Source: Photorhabdus australis DSM 17609
GTDB taxonomy: Bacteria; Pseudomonadota; Gammaproteobacteria; Enterobacterales; Enterobacteriaceae
Length of the DNA: 64,000 nucleotides
Reading direction: 5' to 3'
Assembly (NCBI RefSeq): GCF_000711895.1
Contig: NZ_JONO01000011.1
Coordinates: 46,414 to 110,413 of the forward strand
Below, piece by piece: positions 28,889 through 43,083 of the stretch. A program made the position numbers and the translations under genes. Positions within the stretch are counted from its first letter, which is position 1; every line of letters starts with the position of its first letter. The notes under the pieces were generated by a model. The model made no database searches. It worked only from the letters and a program-made list of their open reading frames with translations, and had not been told where the DNA came from.

Positions 28889-30817
28889 ATGCCTGTTATT
28901 ACACTTCCTGACGGTAGCCAACGCCAGTTTGACCGTGCTGTTTCTGTAATGGATGTTGCTTGTGATATTGGTCCTGGTTTAGCGAAAGCATGTATTGCTG
29001 GCCGTGTAAATGGTGAGCTGGTGGATACTTGTGAATTAATCGATTCAGATGCAAACCTTGCCATCATCACCAGTAAAGATGAAACAGGGTTGGGAATTAT
29101 CCGCCATTCATGTGCACATTTACTGGGCCATGCGATTAAACAATTATGGCCAGATACTAAAATGGCTATCGGCCCAGTTATTGATAATGGTTTCTACTAT
29201 GATGTTGATCTTGGCCGAGCTTTGACGCAGGAAGATATCGAACTGCTTGAAAAACGCATGTTGGAACTTGCCAAAAAAGACTATGACGTCATCAAGAAAA
29301 AAGTAAGTTGGCAAGAGGCTCGTGATACGTTTGTTGCTCGTGGTGAAGATTACAAGGTACAGATTTTGGATGAAAACATTGACCGTGATGATCATCCTGG
29401 TTTGTACAATCATGAAGAATATGTTGACATGTGCCGTGGCCCACATGTGCCAAATATGCGTTTTTGCCATCATTTTAAATTGCAGAAAGTTGCTGGGGCA
29501 TATTGGCGCGGGAATAGCAACAATAAAATGTTGCAACGTATATACGGCACTGCATGGGCTGATAAGAAACAGCTCAATACTTACCTACAACGTTTGGAAG
29601 AGGCTGCTAAACGTGACCATCGTAAAATTGGTAAACAGTTAGATCTGTACCACATGCAGGAGGAAGCTCCTGGTATGGCATTCTGGCATAACGATGGCTG
29701 GACAATTTTTCGTGAACTAGAAACTTTCGTGCGCACCAAACTGAAAGAATATCAGTATCAGGAAGTTAAAGGTCCATTTATGATGGATCGTGTGATGTGG
29801 GAAAGGACAGGCCATTGGGAAAACTACAATGAGCATATGTTCACCACTTCTTCAGAGAACCGTGAATATTGCGTTAAGCCGATGAATTGTCCAGGGCATA
29901 TTCAGATTTTTAACCAAGGTTTAAAATCCTATCGTGATTTACCTTTACGCATGGCTGAATTCGGTAGTTGCCACCGCAATGAACCGTCAGGTGCATTACA
30001 TGGTTTAATGCGTGTTCGTGGTTTTACTCAGGATGATGCGCATATCTTCTGTACAGAAGAGCAAATTCACCGAGAAGTTAGCAACTGCATTAAGATGGTG
30101 TACGACGTTTACAGTACTTTTGGTTTTGAAAAAATCGCCGTGAAACTGTCAACTCGTCCGGAAAAACGCATTGGTACTGAAGAGCAGTGGAATCAGGCGG
30201 AAGAATCTCTGGCAGCAGCACTGCAAGAAAATGGTGTTCAGTTTGAATATCAGCCAGGAGAAGGTGCTTTTTACGGTCCTAAAATTGAATTTACTTTGCA
30301 TGATTGTTTGGATCGTGCATGGCAATGTGGTACTGTGCAGCTTGATTTTTCACTACCAGGTCGCTTGGGTGCGTCTTACGTAGGTGAAAACAATGAGCGT
30401 AAAGTTCCTGTAATGATTCACCGTGCGGTTTTGGGTTCACTGGAACGGTTTATCGGTATCCTGACTGAGGAATATGCGGGCTTCTTCCCGACATGGATTG
30501 CTCCACAGCAGGTAGTTGTGATGAATATCACTGACGGTCAGGCTGATTATGTACAGGAATTGGCAAAAAAATTCCAAGAATCTGGTATTCGTGCAAAAGT
30601 AGACTTGAGAAACGAGAAGATTGGCTTTAAAATCCGTGAACACACTCTGCGTCGCGTTCCTTATATGCTTGTCTGCGGTGAAAAAGAGGTCGAATCAGGG
30701 AAAATCTCTGTGCGTACCCGCCGCGGGAAAGATTTGGGTAGCATTGACGTTAACGAGTTCATCGAAAAACTGCTTATAGAAATACGCAGTCGTAAGCTTC
30801 ATCAATTGGAGGAATAA
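28889..30817 (+). CDS. thrS: Threonyl-tRNA synthetase
   Basis: ThrRS charges tRNA-Thr and represses its own mRNA. 642 residues, as in E. coli. Domains: TGS (1-62); editing domain (about 65-225) with [10 protein letters not shown] and a later Cys-His pair; class II catalytic core with zinc ligands in [34 protein letters not shown] and [15 protein letters not shown]-terminal anticodon domain (about 535-642). It leads the thrS-infC-rpmI-rplT group; infC starts 3 nt after its stop. Confidence 0.98.
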   Translation: MPVITLPDGSQRQFDRAVSVMDVACDIGPGLAKACIAGRVNGELVDTCELIDSDANLAIITSKDETGLGIIRHSCAHLLGHAIKQLWPDTKMAIGPVIDNGFYYDVDLGRALTQEDIELLEKRMLELAKKDYDVIKKKVSWQEARDTFVARGEDYKVQILDENIDRDDHPGLYNHEEYVDMCRGPHVPNMRFCHHFKLQKVAGAYWRGNSNNKMLQRIYGTAWADKKQLNTYLQRLEEAAKRDHRKIGKQLDLYHMQEEAPGMAFWHNDGWTIFRELETFVRTKLKEYQYQEVKGPFMMDRVMWERTGHWENYNEHMFTTSSENREYCVKPMNCPGHIQIFNQGLKSYRDLPLRMAEFGSCHRNEPSGALHGLMRVRGFTQDDAHIFCTEEQIHREVSNCIKMVYDVYSTFGFEKIAVKLSTRPEKRIGTEEQWNQAEESLAAALQENGVQFEYQPGEGAFYGPKIEFTLHDCLDRAWQCGTVQLDFSLPGRLGASYVGENNERKVPVMIHRAVLGSLERFIGILTEEYAGFFPTWIAPQQVVVMNITDGQADYVQELAKKFQESGIRAKVDLRNEKIGFKIREHTLRRVPYMLVCGEKEVESGKISVRTRRGKDLGSIDVNEFIEKLLIEIRSRKLHQLEE

Positions 30818-31360
<543 letters not shown>

Positions 31361-31437
31361 TTAGGCAATCAAGTAACAAACTCCAGCTGGTTTTGTCTGG
31401 TTGGGGTTTGTTCGCCTTACTAATTCGTTGTAATTAA

Positions 31438-31656
<219 letters not shown>

Positions 31657-31689
31657 GCAATTTTTTAGATTAGAACTCAGAGACGATAG

Positions 31690-32055
<366 letters not shown>

Positions 32056-32066
32056 GCTAGAGTAGT

Positions 32067-32092
32067 AAGAGGGAGCATCGCTCCCTCTTTTA
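32067..32092 (+). terminator. Terminator after rplT
   Basis: AAGAGGGAG (32067-32075) pairs with CTCCCTCTT (32081-32089) around a 5-nt loop, then T residues. It ends the thrS-rplT transcript ahead of pheM. Confidence 0.88.
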
Positions 32093-32165
32093 CTTTTGTT
32101 TAAAAATATGGCTTACTAATGTGTCGCCGCCAGAAAAAAATACCATTATTGAGAGAACTAATATT

Positions 32166-32210
32166 ATGTTATTCGCTTTTTTTCGCTTCTTTTTTTACTT
32201 TAGCGCCTGA
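32166..32210 (+). CDS. pheM: Phenylalanyl-tRNA synthetase operon leader peptide
   Basis: A 14-residue leader, [14 protein letters not shown], with seven Phe codons. Ribosome stalling on these codons when charged tRNA-Phe is scarce should disrupt the downstream attenuator and let transcription enter pheST. It resembles E. coli PheM ([14 protein letters not shown]). No strong ribosome site is seen: ACTAATATT precedes the ATG. Confidence 0.92.
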   Translation: [14 protein letters not shown]

Positions 32211-32257
32211 ATTCAGGGGGCTTTGCGCGTAAGAAAAGAAACGAAAAGTTGCGCCTG

Positions 32258-32281
32258 AGCCTCCATCGTGGAGGCTTTTTT
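32258..32281 (+). terminator. pheST attenuator terminator
   Basis: GCCTCCA (32259-32265) pairs with TGGAGGC (32269-32275) around TCG, then six T. It follows the pheM peptide by about 50 nt. The GCGCCTGA sequence occurs at 32203 and again at 32251, suitable for alternative pairing. Confidence 0.88.
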
Positions 32282-32297
32282 GTTTTTGCTACAATAA

Positions 32298-33362
<1,065 letters not shown>

Positions 33363-33376
33363 GGCGGGAGTATCTC

Positions 33377-35764
33377 ATGAAATTCAGTGAACTCTGGTTA
33401 CGCGAGTGGGTAAATCCAGCCATTAGCAGTGAAGAATTATCTGACCAAATGACCATGCTTGGTCTGGAAGTTGATGGCATGGAGGCAGTAGCTGGTCAAT
33501 TCCATGGTGTAGTTATTGGTGAAGTTGTCGAATGTGCCCAGCATCCGAATGCGGATAAATTGCGGGTAACAAAAGTGAATGTGGGTGGTGAACGCCTGCT
33601 GGATATCGTTTGCGGTGCTCCGAATTGTCGTCAGGGATTGAGAGTTGCTGTAGCAACTGTGGGAGCTGTGTTACCGGGTGATTTCAAAATCAAAGCGGCT
33701 AAACTGCGCGGTGAGCCTTCTGAAGGGATGCTGTGTTCTTACTCTGAACTAGGTATTTCAGAAGACCATGACGGTATTATTGAATTACCAACTGATGCAC
33801 CTTTAGGTGTTGATCTGCGTGAATATCTGAAGTTAGATGACAGCATAATTGAAATTAGTATTACACCTAACCGTGCTGACTGCCTAAGTATCATTGGCGT
33901 TGCACGTGATGTAGCAGTAGCTAATAAAATTTCATTATCTGAACAGCAAATTGAAGCAGTAAAACCGACAACAGATGCTACCTTCCCTATTCGTGTTGAA
34001 GTGACAGAAGCATGTCCACGTTACTTGGGTAGGGTAATTAAGAAAATTAATGTGAAAGCGGCAACGCCACTGTGGATGCGTGAAAAATTGCGCCGTGGTG
34101 GTATCCGTTCCATCGATCCGATAGTCGATGTGACTAACTATGTGTTACTTGAATTGGGTCAGCCATTACATGCATTTGATTTGGAACGTCTAAATGGCTC
34201 AATCACTGTACGCATGGCGAAACAGGATGAAAAATTGGTGCTACTGGATGGTACAGAAGCCAACCTTTCTGCTGATACTCTAGTTATTTCTGATGAAAAA
34301 CAAGCTGTTGCAATGGCAGGTATTTTTGGCGGTGAACATTCCGGTGTGAATGAAGAAACCCAAAATATTTTACTTGAATGCGCATTTTTTTCACCTTTGG
34401 CGATTGCTGGTCGCGCTCGTCGTTATGGCTTACATACTGACGCTTCTCATCGTTATGAGCGTGGTGTTGATCCTCAGTTACAGCACAAAGCTATGGAGAG
34501 GGCGACTCAATTACTGGTCGATATTTGTGGTGGTGAAGCCGGTCCAATCATTGATGCTACTGATGAATCTCAATTGCCAAAACCAGCGACAATCATTCTA
34601 CGTCGTGAAAAGCTGGATCGTTTAATTGGTCATTATGTGTCTGATGAACAAGTTGGTGACATCCTGACCCGTTTAGGTTGTAAAGTCACTACGCAAGAAA
34701 ATTGTTGGCAGGCGGTTGTACCAAGCTGGCGCTTTGATCTGGAAATTGAAGAAGATTTGGTTGAAGAAGTTGCCCGTATCTACGGTTACAACAATATTCC
34801 AGATGTACCGATGCGTGCAGATCTTGTCATGAAAAAACACCGTGAAGCAGATCTTTCCCTGAAACGTGTTAAAACAATGCTCGTCGATAGAGGTTATCAG
34901 GAAGCGATTACTTACAGCTTTGTTGATCCTAAAATTCAGGCACTGTTACATCCACAGCAACACGTGTTGATGCTACCTAACCCAATTTCAGCGGATATGT
35001 CAGCAATGCGTTTGTCTTTGTTGACTGGTTTGCTAACAACGGTGGTATATAATCAGAACCGGCAGCAAAACCGTGTGCGCTTGTTTGAAACTGGTTTGCG
35101 TTTTGTTCCTGATGAAAATGCGGAACAGGGTATTCGCCAGGAGCTGGTGTTAGGGGGGGCCATCACCGGGAATCGTTTTGAAGAGCATTGGTCACAGGAA
35201 AAGCAGTCAGTTGATTTCTTCGATATGAAAGGCGATTTGGAAGCTGTACTGGAATTGACCGGAAAATTATCTAAGATCTCTTTTAGAACAGATGTAAATC
35301 CAGCATTGCACCCAGGTCAAAGCGCCGGAATTTATCTGGAAAATGAATATATCGGATACATAGGTGTTGTTCACCCAGAGCTAGAACGCAAACTTGATTT
35401 AAATGGCCGAACTGTGGTGTTCGAAGTGCTTTGGAATAAGCTGGCAGACTGCGTGATTCCTGACGCGAAAGAAATTTCACGTTTCCCGTCAAACCGTCGT
35501 GATATCGCAATCGTTGTGCCTGAAAATGTTGCAGCAGAAGATGTTTTGGTTGAATGTAAGAAAGTTGGCGTAAATCATATAGTTGGCATAAACTTGTTTG
35601 ACGTGTATTGTGGTAAAGGTGTAGCAGAGGGTCATAAGAGCCTCGCTATAAGTTTTATCTTGCAGGATACTGCGCGTACACTGGAAGAAGAAGAGATTGC
35701 TGCGACCGTTAATCAATGTGTTGCAGTACTGAAACAGCGATTTCAAGCATCCTTGAGGGACTGA
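33377..35764 (+). CDS. pheT: Phenylalanyl-tRNA synthetase beta subunit
   Basis: PheT carries tRNA-binding and editing functions. 795 residues, as in E. coli. Domains in order: EMAP-like tRNA-binding (about 39-150), B3/B4 editing (about 210-380, with RYLGRVI and [13 protein letters not shown]), B5 (about 400-475), core-like region, and C-terminal ferredoxin-fold anticodon-binding domain (about 700-795, [14 protein letters not shown]). ihfA follows after 4 bp, as in E. coli. Confidence 0.98.
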   Translation: MKFSELWLREWVNPAISSEELSDQMTMLGLEVDGMEAVAGQFHGVVIGEVVECAQHPNADKLRVTKVNVGGERLLDIVCGAPNCRQGLRVAVATVGAVLPGDFKIKAAKLRGEPSEGMLCSYSELGISEDHDGIIELPTDAPLGVDLREYLKLDDSIIEISITPNRADCLSIIGVARDVAVANKISLSEQQIEAVKPTTDATFPIRVEVTEACPRYLGRVIKKINVKAATPLWMREKLRRGGIRSIDPIVDVTNYVLLELGQPLHAFDLERLNGSITVRMAKQDEKLVLLDGTEANLSADTLVISDEKQAVAMAGIFGGEHSGVNEETQNILLECAFFSPLAIAGRARRYGLHTDASHRYERGVDPQLQHKAMERATQLLVDICGGEAGPIIDATDESQLPKPATIILRREKLDRLIGHYVSDEQVGDILTRLGCKVTTQENCWQAVVPSWRFDLEIEEDLVEEVARIYGYNNIPDVPMRADLVMKKHREADLSLKRVKTMLVDRGYQEAITYSFVDPKIQALLHPQQHVLMLPNPISADMSAMRLSLLTGLLTTVVYNQNRQQNRVRLFETGLRFVPDENAEQGIRQELVLGGAITGNRFEEHWSQEKQSVDFFDMKGDLEAVLELTGKLSKISFRTDVNPALHPGQSAGIYLENEYIGYIGVVHPELERKLDLNGRTVVFEVLWNKLADCVIPDAKEISRFPSNRRDIAIVVPENVAAEDVLVECKKVGVNHIVGINLFDVYCGKGVAEGHKSLAISFILQDTARTLEEEEIAATVNQCVAVLKQRFQASLRD

Positions 35765-35768
35765 ACCT

Positions 35769-36065
35769 ATGGCGCTTACTAAAGCTGAAATGTCAGAAAA
35801 TCTGTTTGAGAAACTGGGGATTAGCAAACGTGATGCTAAAGATCTAGTTGAATTATTCTTTGAAGAAGTGCGTCGTTCTTTGGAGAATGGTGAGCAGGTA
35901 AAATTGTCTGGATTTGGCAACTTTGATTTACGGGATAAAAACCAACGTCCGGGACGCAATCCTAAGACTGGTGAAGATATTCCGATTACAGCTCGCCGAG
36001 TAGTGACATTCCGTCCTGGTCAGAAGTTAAAAAGCAGGGTTGAGAAAGCCACACCTAAGGAATAA
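35769..36065 (+). CDS. ihfA: Integration host factor alpha subunit
   Basis: IHF-alpha, with IhfB, bends DNA sharply at specific sites. 98 residues. DNA-binding beta arms hold [20 protein letters not shown] with the intercalating Pro. It is 4 bp behind pheT, so translation is probably coupled. A strong terminator closes the operon. Confidence 0.98.
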   Translation: MALTKAEMSENLFEKLGISKRDAKDLVELFFEEVRRSLENGEQVKLSGFGNFDLRDKNQRPGRNPKTGEDIPITARRVVTFRPGQKLKSRVEKATPKE

Positions 36066-36072
36066 TCAAATT

Positions 36073-36102
36073 AAAAAGGCCGCGTTAATAGCGGCCTTTT
36101 TC
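36073..36102 (+). terminator. Terminator after ihfA
   Basis: AAAAAGGCCGC (36073-36083) pairs with GCGGCCTTTTT (36091-36101) around GTTAATA. Strong on both strands. Confidence 0.92.
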
Positions 36103-36134
36103 TTAAAATATCTTCTCTCATGAGCTGATGTCCA

Positions 36135-37142
36135 ATGCAACACACCCATTCCATTGCTGAATTAGTGATTCGTCAGAGGAGACGTGATTATCGTTTTCTG
36201 GCGATTCTTACTTGTTTATTTTTGTTTGTTTTTTTTCTTTCACTTTGTGCCGGAGAAAATTGGATATGGCCTGATGAGTGGTTTTCTGAAACAGGTCGGT
36301 TGTTTGTGTGGCAATTGCGTTTTCCTCGTGTATTGGCTGTAGTCGCTGTGGGTGCAAGTTTGACTGTCGCGGGCGCGATAATGCAGGCATTGTTTGAAAA
36401 CCCTTTAGCTGAACCTGGGTTACTGGGGATTAGCAATGGTGCCGGTGTTGTTGTTGTGTTTTTGGTGTTGATATTTCACGGTATTGCCCCATTTTGGTTG
36501 CTGAGCACTGGCGCTGTGTTGGGAGCGCTTATTGTCACAATGATATTGTTGTTCTTTTCAAGAAAGCGTCATTTGAATAATACCCGATTGTTGTTGGTAG
36601 GTGTTGCTTTTGGCGTTGTCTCTGGTGCACTAATGACATGGATGGTCTATTTTAGTACCAGTTTAGATTTGCGTCAGCTAATGTATTGGATGATGGGCAG
36701 TTTCAGTGGAGTAGATTGGCGACAGCAATGGTTGGTAGTCGCTTTATTTCCTTTGACTATTTGGCTGAGTAGTCAAGGAAAAGTGCTTAATTTTCTTTCG
36801 TTGGGAGAAACACAGGCTCACCAGTTAGGTATCTCACTTTATTATTGGCGTAATTTATTTGTCCTCGCTGTTGGATTGTTGGTGGGGTTAAGTGTTGCAC
36901 TTGCTGGAACAATCAGCTTTATCGGCTTAGTTATTCCACATATTTTGCGCTTATGTGGTTTGACAGATTACAAGACACTGTTGCCTGCATGTGTTCTGAC
37001 TGGAGGTTATGGGTTATTGTTGGCTGATTTGCTTTCCCGCCTTAGTCTGATTAACGCAGAGGTACCAATTGGTGTTGTAACAGCAACATTAGGAGCACCA
37101 ATATTCATTTGGTTATTATTAAAAGTCAGAGATTGGAGTTAA
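36135..37142 (+). CDS. btuC: Vitamin B12 ABC transporter permease BtuC
   Basis: BtuC is the membrane channel of the BtuCD-F cobalamin importer. 335 residues with about ten TM helices. FecCD-family motifs: [36 protein letters not shown] and [16 protein letters not shown]. The N-terminus is about nine residues longer than in E. coli. Downstream of ihfA as in E. coli. btuE, which separates btuC and btuD there, is absent here. Confidence 0.95.
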   Translation: MQHTHSIAELVIRQRRRDYRFLAILTCLFLFVFFLSLCAGENWIWPDEWFSETGRLFVWQLRFPRVLAVVAVGASLTVAGAIMQALFENPLAEPGLLGISNGAGVVVVFLVLIFHGIAPFWLLSTGAVLGALIVTMILLFFSRKRHLNNTRLLLVGVAFGVVSGALMTWMVYFSTSLDLRQLMYWMMGSFSGVDWRQQWLVVALFPLTIWLSSQGKVLNFLSLGETQAHQLGISLYYWRNLFVLAVGLLVGLSVALAGTISFIGLVIPHILRLCGLTDYKTLLPACVLTGGYGLLLADLLSRLSLINAEVPIGVVTATLGAPIFIWLLLKVRDWS

Positions 37143-37146
37143 GAAA

Positions 37147-37938
37147 GTGAGTAGAGCGCAAATGACCCGTCAATTGATGACTATCAGGCAAGTATCAGTC
37201 CAAAACCGTTTAATATCGCTGACAGCGTCAGTACAACAAGGTGAACAAATACATCTTATTGGGCCGAATGGTTCAGGAAAGAGTACGTTATTAGCTTGTA
37301 TGGCAGGTATTCTGCCGTATAGTGGCAAAATCTGTTTGCAACAAAAGTGTCTCAGTGAATATAGCCCCTGCGAATTAGCACGTCATAGGGCATGGTTGAG
37401 TCAGCAAGTTATTTCTGTACCAATAATGCCGGTTTTTCAATATTTGCAGCTGTATTTAACATCTCCTCCGGTTAATTATGATGATGTACTGTCAGAGTTA
37501 TGTTCCTTTTTTAAGTTAAGAACGCTTCTGGAGACACCGGTAGGGAGATTATCCGGTGGTGAATGGCAAAGAGTTCGATTAACGGGTGTTTTTTTGCAAG
37601 TTTGGTCATCATTCAATCTGGAAGGAAAACTATTACTTTTGGATGAGCCAACGAATAACCTCGATATCGCTCAGGTAGCAGCGCTTGATCTGTTAGTAAA
37701 AAAATTCTGTGAACTAGGTGGTTCCGTAGTTATGAGTGGTCATGATCTTAACCATAGCTATGATAGAGCTGATCGGATCTGGTTGCTTGCTGATGGGCAG
37801 TTGGTCGCGGATGGAAAACCAGATGAGGTAATGAAAGAAAATACGCTATCTAAAGTTTTTGCTGCTGATATCAAATGCGTGTCTGAAAAAACATACAAAT
37901 ATTGGCGTGCTTTTTTGCCTAAATATAATTCAGTTTGA
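37147..37938 (+). CDS. btuD: Vitamin B12 ABC transporter ATPase BtuD
   Basis: The ATPase that drives BtuC. 263 residues from the GTG at 37147 (an ATG at 37162 is an alternative). Walker A GPNGSGKST, signature LSGGEWQRVRL, Walker B LLLLDEPTNNLD and H-loop MSGHD are intact. It is 4 bp behind btuC. The C-terminal 20 residues differ from E. coli. In E. coli nlpC follows; here the arn operon intervenes. Confidence 0.95.
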   Translation: MSRAQMTRQLMTIRQVSVQNRLISLTASVQQGEQIHLIGPNGSGKSTLLACMAGILPYSGKICLQQKCLSEYSPCELARHRAWLSQQVISVPIMPVFQYLQLYLTSPPVNYDDVLSELCSFFKLRTLLETPVGRLSGGEWQRVRLTGVFLQVWSSFNLEGKLLLLDEPTNNLDIAQVAALDLLVKKFCELGGSVVMSGHDLNHSYDRADRIWLLADGQLVADGKPDEVMKENTLSKVFAADIKCVSEKTYKYWRAFLPKYNSV

Positions 37939-38006
37939 TGTATGCCACAGTGAATTTATTGTTTTGATAGCTTTATTTCCCACTTAATTTGTTAAATCTA
38001 TGCCTG

Positions 38007-38041
38007 CGTTGATGATTCGTTAAAATATAGTCATCTAATAT
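38007..38041 (+). promoter_or_regulatory. PhoP-box-like direct repeat and -10 upstream of arnB
   Basis: CGTTGA (38007-38012) and CGTTAA (38018-38023) repeat with the 11-bp period of a PhoP box (consensus (T/G)GTTTA-N5-(T/G)GTTTA). TAATAT (38036-38041) starts 12 nt after the box, the usual box to -10 distance in PhoP-activated promoters. Match is four to five of six bases per half. Confidence 0.65.
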
Positions 38042-38076
38042 ATCATTATATTAATGAACGAATCGGATTGCATTTT

Positions 38077-39234
38077 ATGGGAAGTTTCCTTCCATTTTCC
38101 CGTCCTGCTTTAGGTGATGAAGAAATTCAGGCAGTAGAACAAGTTCTTCGTTCGGGCTGGATTACAACAGGCCCTCAAAATCATCAGTTAGAACAGGATT
38201 TCTGCCGAATGTTTGGCTGTAAGCATGCGATTGCGTTGACCTCTGCAACCGCGGGTATGCATCTGACATTAATGGCATTGGGTATTGGCCCTGGTGATGA
38301 AGTGATTACTCCATCTCTGACTTGGGTTTCTACAGTCAATATGATCTGCTTGCTTGGTGCAGAGCCGGTCATGATTGATGTTGATCGCAATACTTTAATG
38401 GTTGACGCAGCAACAGTGGAAAGGGCGATTACTCCCAGAACCAAAGCCATTATTCCCGTTCATTATGCTGGTGCTCCCTGCGATTTAGATGCATTGCGTG
38501 CAATTGCTCAGAATGCGGGTATTCCATTGGTTGAAGATGCTGCTCATGCAGTAGGAACCCGTTATAAGAATCAATGGGTTGGTGAACAGGGTACAGCTAT
38601 TTTTTCTTTCCATGCCATAAAGAATATTACTTGTGCAGAAGGCGGATTGGTTGCGACTGACAATAATGAACTTGCTGAACGAATTCGGTGTCTTAAGTTT
38701 CATGGATTAGGTGTTGATGCTTTTGATCGTCAGATTCAGGGTAGGAAACCACAAGCGGAAGTTGTAGAGCCAGGTTACAAATATAATTTGTCAGATATTC
38801 ATGCTGCCATTGCTGTGGTGCAATTAAGTAAGTTGGAATCAATGAATGCTCGTCGCCGACAAATTGTTGCTCGTTATTCAGCAGCATTAAAAAATTCTCC
38901 CTTGCAGATGTTGAATGTGCCTGATTATGAGCATTTGCATGCACATCATCTGTTTATGGTACGGGTGGATAAGGATGTATGTGGCATTGACCGTGACACA
39001 TTAATGGAATGTCTGAAAGAAAAAGATATTGGCACAGGTTTGCATTTCAGAGCCGCACACACACAAAAATATTATAGGGAACGCTTTCCGCGATTGTTGT
39101 TGCCTGAATCAGAGTGGAACTCAGCAACGCTTTGTTCATTACCACTCTTTCCTGATATGAGTGATCACGATGTGGATCGTGTAATTGATGCTTTACAAGA
39201 AATTCTTTCGGAGCGCAGATTTCGTGTCTTTTGA
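38077..39234 (+). CDS. arnB: UDP-Ara4O aminotransferase ArnB
   Basis: PLP enzyme that makes UDP-L-Ara4N from UDP-Ara4O. 385 residues from the ATG at 38077 (a TTG nine nt earlier is possible, but the family starts near S-F-LPFSRP). DegT/DnrJ/EryC1 fold: [22 protein letters not shown] and the PLP-Lys in [15 protein letters not shown]. First gene of arnBCADTEF (pbgPE in Photorhabdus), behind a PhoP-like promoter. Overlaps arnC by 11 bp. Confidence 0.95.
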   Translation: MGSFLPFSRPALGDEEIQAVEQVLRSGWITTGPQNHQLEQDFCRMFGCKHAIALTSATAGMHLTLMALGIGPGDEVITPSLTWVSTVNMICLLGAEPVMIDVDRNTLMVDAATVERAITPRTKAIIPVHYAGAPCDLDALRAIAQNAGIPLVEDAAHAVGTRYKNQWVGEQGTAIFSFHAIKNITCAEGGLVATDNNELAERIRCLKFHGLGVDAFDRQIQGRKPQAEVVEPGYKYNLSDIHAAIAVVQLSKLESMNARRRQIVARYSAALKNSPLQMLNVPDYEHLHAHHLFMVRVDKDVCGIDRDTLMECLKEKDIGTGLHFRAAHTQKYYRERFPRLLLPESEWNSATLCSLPLFPDMSDHDVDRVIDALQEILSERRFRVF

Positions 39235-40201
39235 ACAAATTAAAAAAGTTTCTGTTGTTATTCCAGTTTATAACGAAGAGGAAAGTTTACCTCTTTTATT
39301 GGAAAGAACCTTAGCAGCCTGTAAGCAACTGACTCAGGACTATGAGATTATTCTTGTTGATGATGGCAGCAGTGATAAGTCTGCTGAAATTTTGGTTCAA
39401 GCAGCGGAACAACCTAAAAATCATATTATTGCCATTCTGCTGAACCGTAATTATGGTCAACATTCAGCGATTATGGCGGGTTTTAATCAGGTCAATGGTG
39501 ACTTGGTGATTACTCTTGATGCAGATTTACAGAATCCGCCGGAAGAGATCCCTCGTCTTGTTGAAACGGCTGAACAGGGTTATGACGTTGTTGGTACCCG
39601 CCGGGCTAATCGGCAGGATTCTCTGTTCCGTAAAACAGCGTCAAAAATCATCAATGCGATGATCACTAAGGCAACAGGCCGCTCTATGGGAGATTATGGC
39701 TGTATGCTTCGTGCCTATCGTCGTCACATTATTGAAGCTATGTTGCAGTGCCATGAGCGCAGTACCTTTATTCCTATTCTGGCGAACACTTTCGCTCGTA
39801 AAACGATCGAGATAGATGTTGCTCATGCGGAACGTGAATTTGGTGATTCCAAATACAACTTCATGAAGCTGATTAATCTGATGTATGACCTGCTTACTTG
39901 TTTGACAACGGCACCTTTGCGTTTACTGAGCGTAATAGGCAGCGTGATTGCAGTTTCTGGTTTTTTGCTGGCGGTATTGCTGGTGGTTTTACGTCTAATC
40001 TTTGGCGCTATATGGGCAGCAGACGGTGTATTTACCCTTTTTGCCATCCTTTTCATGTTTATTGGTGCACAGTTCGTCGCGATGGGCTTATTAGGTGAAT
40101 ACATAGGCCGTATCTATAACGATGTTCGTGCGCGCCCACGTTATTTTATTCAAAAAGTGGTCGGAAATAAAAAGACCAACGACAATCAGGAAGAGTACTA
40201 A
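39224..40201 (+). CDS. arnC: Undecaprenyl-phosphate Ara4FN transferase ArnC
   Basis: GT2 glycosyltransferase that puts Ara4-formyl-N on undecaprenyl phosphate. I start at the GTG at 39224 (GGAG at 39210-39213), giving 325 residues beginning [20 protein letters not shown]. Motifs: [23 protein letters not shown] and HERSTFIP. Two C-terminal TM helices (about 233-257 and 268-290) anchor it. Overlaps arnB by 11 bp and arnA by 1 bp. Confidence 0.94.
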   Translation: MSFEQIKKVSVVIPVYNEEESLPLLLERTLAACKQLTQDYEIILVDDGSSDKSAEILVQAAEQPKNHIIAILLNRNYGQHSAIMAGFNQVNGDLVITLDADLQNPPEEIPRLVETAEQGYDVVGTRRANRQDSLFRKTASKIINAMITKATGRSMGDYGCMLRAYRRHIIEAMLQCHERSTFIPILANTFARKTIEIDVAHAEREFGDSKYNFMKLINLMYDLLTCLTTAPLRLLSVIGSVIAVSGFLLAVLLVVLRLIFGAIWAADGVFTLFAILFMFIGAQFVAMGLLGEYIGRIYNDVRARPRYFIQKVVGNKKTNDNQEEY

Positions 40202-42183
40202 TGAAAGCAATTGTATTTGCCTATCATGATATCGGCTGTGTCGGGATCAATGCCTTAATTAAAGCTGGGTTTGATATTCAGGCGGTATTTACCCATACAG
40301 ATGATCCTGCTGAAAACCATTTTTTCTCTTCTGTTGCCCGTTTGAGTGCAGATTTAGAGCTTCCGGTTTTTGCGCCAGAGAATGTTAATCACCCACTATG
40401 GATTGAACGTATTCGTGAACTTAAACCGGATGTCATTTTCTCTTTTTATTACCGGAACATGTTGAGTGAAGACATTTTATCACTGGCGAGTTCAGGAGCA
40501 TTTAACTTGCATGGATCACTATTGCCAAAATACCGTGGTCGTGCGCCCATCAACTGGGCAATTTTGCATGGTGAAACAGAAACAGGTGTAACCCTGCATA
40601 AGATGGTGTCGAAACCGGATGCCGGGGATATTATTGCTCAACATAAAGTCGCTATTGCAGAAACGGATACTTCACTGATTTTACATGGAAAAATCCGTGA
40701 AGCGGCGGAAGAATTGCTTGATCAAGTATTACCTCAGATCAAAGCAGGAACCTATACTTCAACATCTCAGGATCAAAGTCAGGCAACTTACTTTGGTCGC
40801 CGTACCGCTGCTGATGGAGAGATTGACTGGAGCAAATCAGCAACGGAAATCAACAACCTTGTCAGGGCAGTGGCTGAGCCATACCCAGGGGCATTTACTT
40901 TCTTGGGTGAGCGCAAGATTACTATCTGGCGAGCTTCTCCGTTGAATGAAGTCCATAACAAACAGCCGGGTACGGTATTATCGGTAGATCCACTGGTTAT
41001 TGCTTGTGGAAAAGGGGCATTAGAAATTATCAGTGGACAAAGTGAATCTAGTTTATATGTTCGAGGGATTCGCCTGGCAGCAGAGATGAGCATTGTGACT
41101 GATGTACGTGTTGGTCCAAAGGCAACATCTCAGATTAGCCACCGTAAGCGAGTGTTAATCCTTGGCGTGAATGGTTTTATTGGTAATCATCTGACAGAAC
41201 GTCTGTTGCGTGATGGCAACTATGACATCTACGGTATGGATATTGGCTCTTCCGCGATTGAGCGTTTTATCGGTAACCCGCATTTTCACTTCATTGAAGG
41301 TGATGTCAACATCCATACTGAATGGATCGAGTATCACATCAAGAAATGCGATGTGATTCTGCCATTGGTTGCTATTGCAACTCCAATTGAATATACCCGT
41401 AACCCACTGCGTGTATTTGAACTGGATTTTGAAGAGAATCTTAAAATTGTACGTTATTGCGTTAAATACAATAAACGGATTATTTTCCCATCCACATCAG
41501 AAGTTTACGGAATGTGTGATGATAAAGAGTTTGACGAAGATGATTCTCGTCTAATTGTTGGTCCAATTAACAAACAACGTTGGATCTACTCTGTTTCTAA
41601 GCAGTTGCTGGACCGCGTTATTTGGGCATATGGCGAAAAAGAGGGGCTAAAATTCACCTTGTTCCGCCCATTTAATTGGATGGGACCACGCTTGGATAAC
41701 CTGAACTCTGCACGTATTGGTAGTTCTAGAGCAATCACACAACTGATATTGAACTTAGTTGAGGGTTCATCGATCAAACTAGTGGATGGTGGGGAACAGA
41801 AACGTTGTTTTACTGATATTAATGATGGTATTGAAGCGTTATTCCGTATTATTGAAAACCGTGATGGATTATGTGACGGTCAGATTATTAATATTGGTAA
41901 TCCAACTAATGAAGCCAGTATTCGTCAGCTAGCAGAAATGTTGCTTGATAGCTTCGAGAATCATGAATTGAGAGGTTATTTTCCTCCGTTTGCTGGATTC
42001 AAAAAGATTGAAAGCGGAAGCTATTATGGCAAAGGCTATCAGGATGTTGAACACCGTAAGCCAAGCATTAAAAATGCGGAGCGGTTGTTGGGCTGGAAAC
42101 CCACTATTGATATGAAACAGACGATAGATGAGACACTGGATTTCTTCTTGCGTGGTGCAGTGGAAGAATTAGGGAAAAAATAA
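40201..42183 (+). CDS. arnA: Bifunctional UDP-GlcA decarboxylase / UDP-Ara4N formyltransferase ArnA
   Basis: Two-domain enzyme, 660 residues as in E. coli. The N-terminal formyltransferase (1-300) has [17 protein letters not shown] with catalytic His near 104. The C-terminal SDR decarboxylase (about 310-660) has the NAD motif [10 protein letters not shown], and the catalytic Tyr-Lys pair in YSVSKQ. Makes UDP-Ara4O, then formylates UDP-Ara4N. Overlaps arnC and arnD by one base (TAATG). Confidence 0.97.
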   Translation: MKAIVFAYHDIGCVGINALIKAGFDIQAVFTHTDDPAENHFFSSVARLSADLELPVFAPENVNHPLWIERIRELKPDVIFSFYYRNMLSEDILSLASSGAFNLHGSLLPKYRGRAPINWAILHGETETGVTLHKMVSKPDAGDIIAQHKVAIAETDTSLILHGKIREAAEELLDQVLPQIKAGTYTSTSQDQSQATYFGRRTAADGEIDWSKSATEINNLVRAVAEPYPGAFTFLGERKITIWRASPLNEVHNKQPGTVLSVDPLVIACGKGALEIISGQSESSLYVRGIRLAAEMSIVTDVRVGPKATSQISHRKRVLILGVNGFIGNHLTERLLRDGNYDIYGMDIGSSAIERFIGNPHFHFIEGDVNIHTEWIEYHIKKCDVILPLVAIATPIEYTRNPLRVFELDFEENLKIVRYCVKYNKRIIFPSTSEVYGMCDDKEFDEDDSRLIVGPINKQRWIYSVSKQLLDRVIWAYGEKEGLKFTLFRPFNWMGPRLDNLNSARIGSSRAITQLILNLVEGSSIKLVDGGEQKRCFTDINDGIEALFRIIENRDGLCDGQIINIGNPTNEASIRQLAEMLLDSFENHELRGYFPPFAGFKKIESGSYYGKGYQDVEHRKPSIKNAERLLGWKPTIDMKQTIDETLDFFLRGAVEELGKK

Positions 42184-43076
42184 TGAAACAAGTTGGCTTG
42201 AGAGTTGATGTGGATACTTATCGGGGAACTGTTGAAGGTGTGCCGCAGTTGCTTAAGATCTTGGCAAAGCATCAGACTCAGGCCAGTTTTTTCTTCAGTG
42301 TTGGCCCGGATAATATGGGGCGCCATTTATGGCGCCTTTTGCGACCGAAATTCTTATGGAAGATGCTGAGATCAAATGCGGCATCTCTGTATGGTCTTGA
42401 TATTTTACTGGCGGGTACTGCATGGCCAGGTAAAAAAATAGCCAAGGATTTAGGCTATTTGATGAAGCAGACTCTGGATGCCGGTCACGAAGTTGGTTTG
42501 CATGCATGGGATCATCAGGGTTGGCAGGCGAAAGTTGGCCGTTGGTCTGAAGCTCAATTAACAGAACAGGTTAAATTGGGAGTGGATGCTTTGGTTCAGG
42601 CAACGGGTCAACGGGTAACTTGCTCGGCTGTAGCTGGTTGGCGGGCGGATGAGCGAGTACTGGCGGTAAAGCAGCAGTTTGGTTTCGATTACAACAGTGA
42701 TTGCCGTGGTACGCACCCATTTAGGCCAGTTTTGCCGGATGGCACTATCGGTACGGTGCAAATCCCGGTGACACTACCAACTTATGATGAAGTTGTAGGA
42801 ACTCAGATTAAGGACAAGGATTTTAATCAGTTTATTCTTAATGAGATGAAAAACGACCAAGGTGTTCCGGTATATACCATCCATACAGAAGTGGAAGGGA
42901 TGTCCAAAGCGACAGGATTTGCAACTCTGTTGGAAATGGCTCACCGGGAAAACATACAATTTTGTGCATTGAGTCATCTGCTACCTGAAAATATACAGCG
43001 ACTTCCTGTAGGGAGAATTGTTCGTTCCGAATTTCCCGGCAGAGAAGGGTGGTTAGGATGTCAACAAGAGGTTTAA
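42183..43076 (+). CDS. arnD: Ara4FN-undecaprenyl-phosphate deformylase ArnD
   Basis: NodB-like polysaccharide deacetylase fold that removes the formyl group from the undecaprenyl-linked sugar before flipping. 297 residues. Metal-binding residues expected in VDVDTYRGT (Asp pair near residue 9-11) and [15 protein letters not shown] (His residues). The late motif YTIHTEVEG is also family-typical. One-base overlap with arnA; arnT starts 7 bp later. Confidence 0.95.
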   Translation: MKQVGLRVDVDTYRGTVEGVPQLLKILAKHQTQASFFFSVGPDNMGRHLWRLLRPKFLWKMLRSNAASLYGLDILLAGTAWPGKKIAKDLGYLMKQTLDAGHEVGLHAWDHQGWQAKVGRWSEAQLTEQVKLGVDALVQATGQRVTCSAVAGWRADERVLAVKQQFGFDYNSDCRGTHPFRPVLPDGTIGTVQIPVTLPTYDEVVGTQIKDKDFNQFILNEMKNDQGVPVYTIHTEVEGMSKATGFATLLEMAHRENIQFCALSHLLPENIQRLPVGRIVRSEFPGREGWLGCQQEV

Positions 43077-43083
43077 CTTATCT

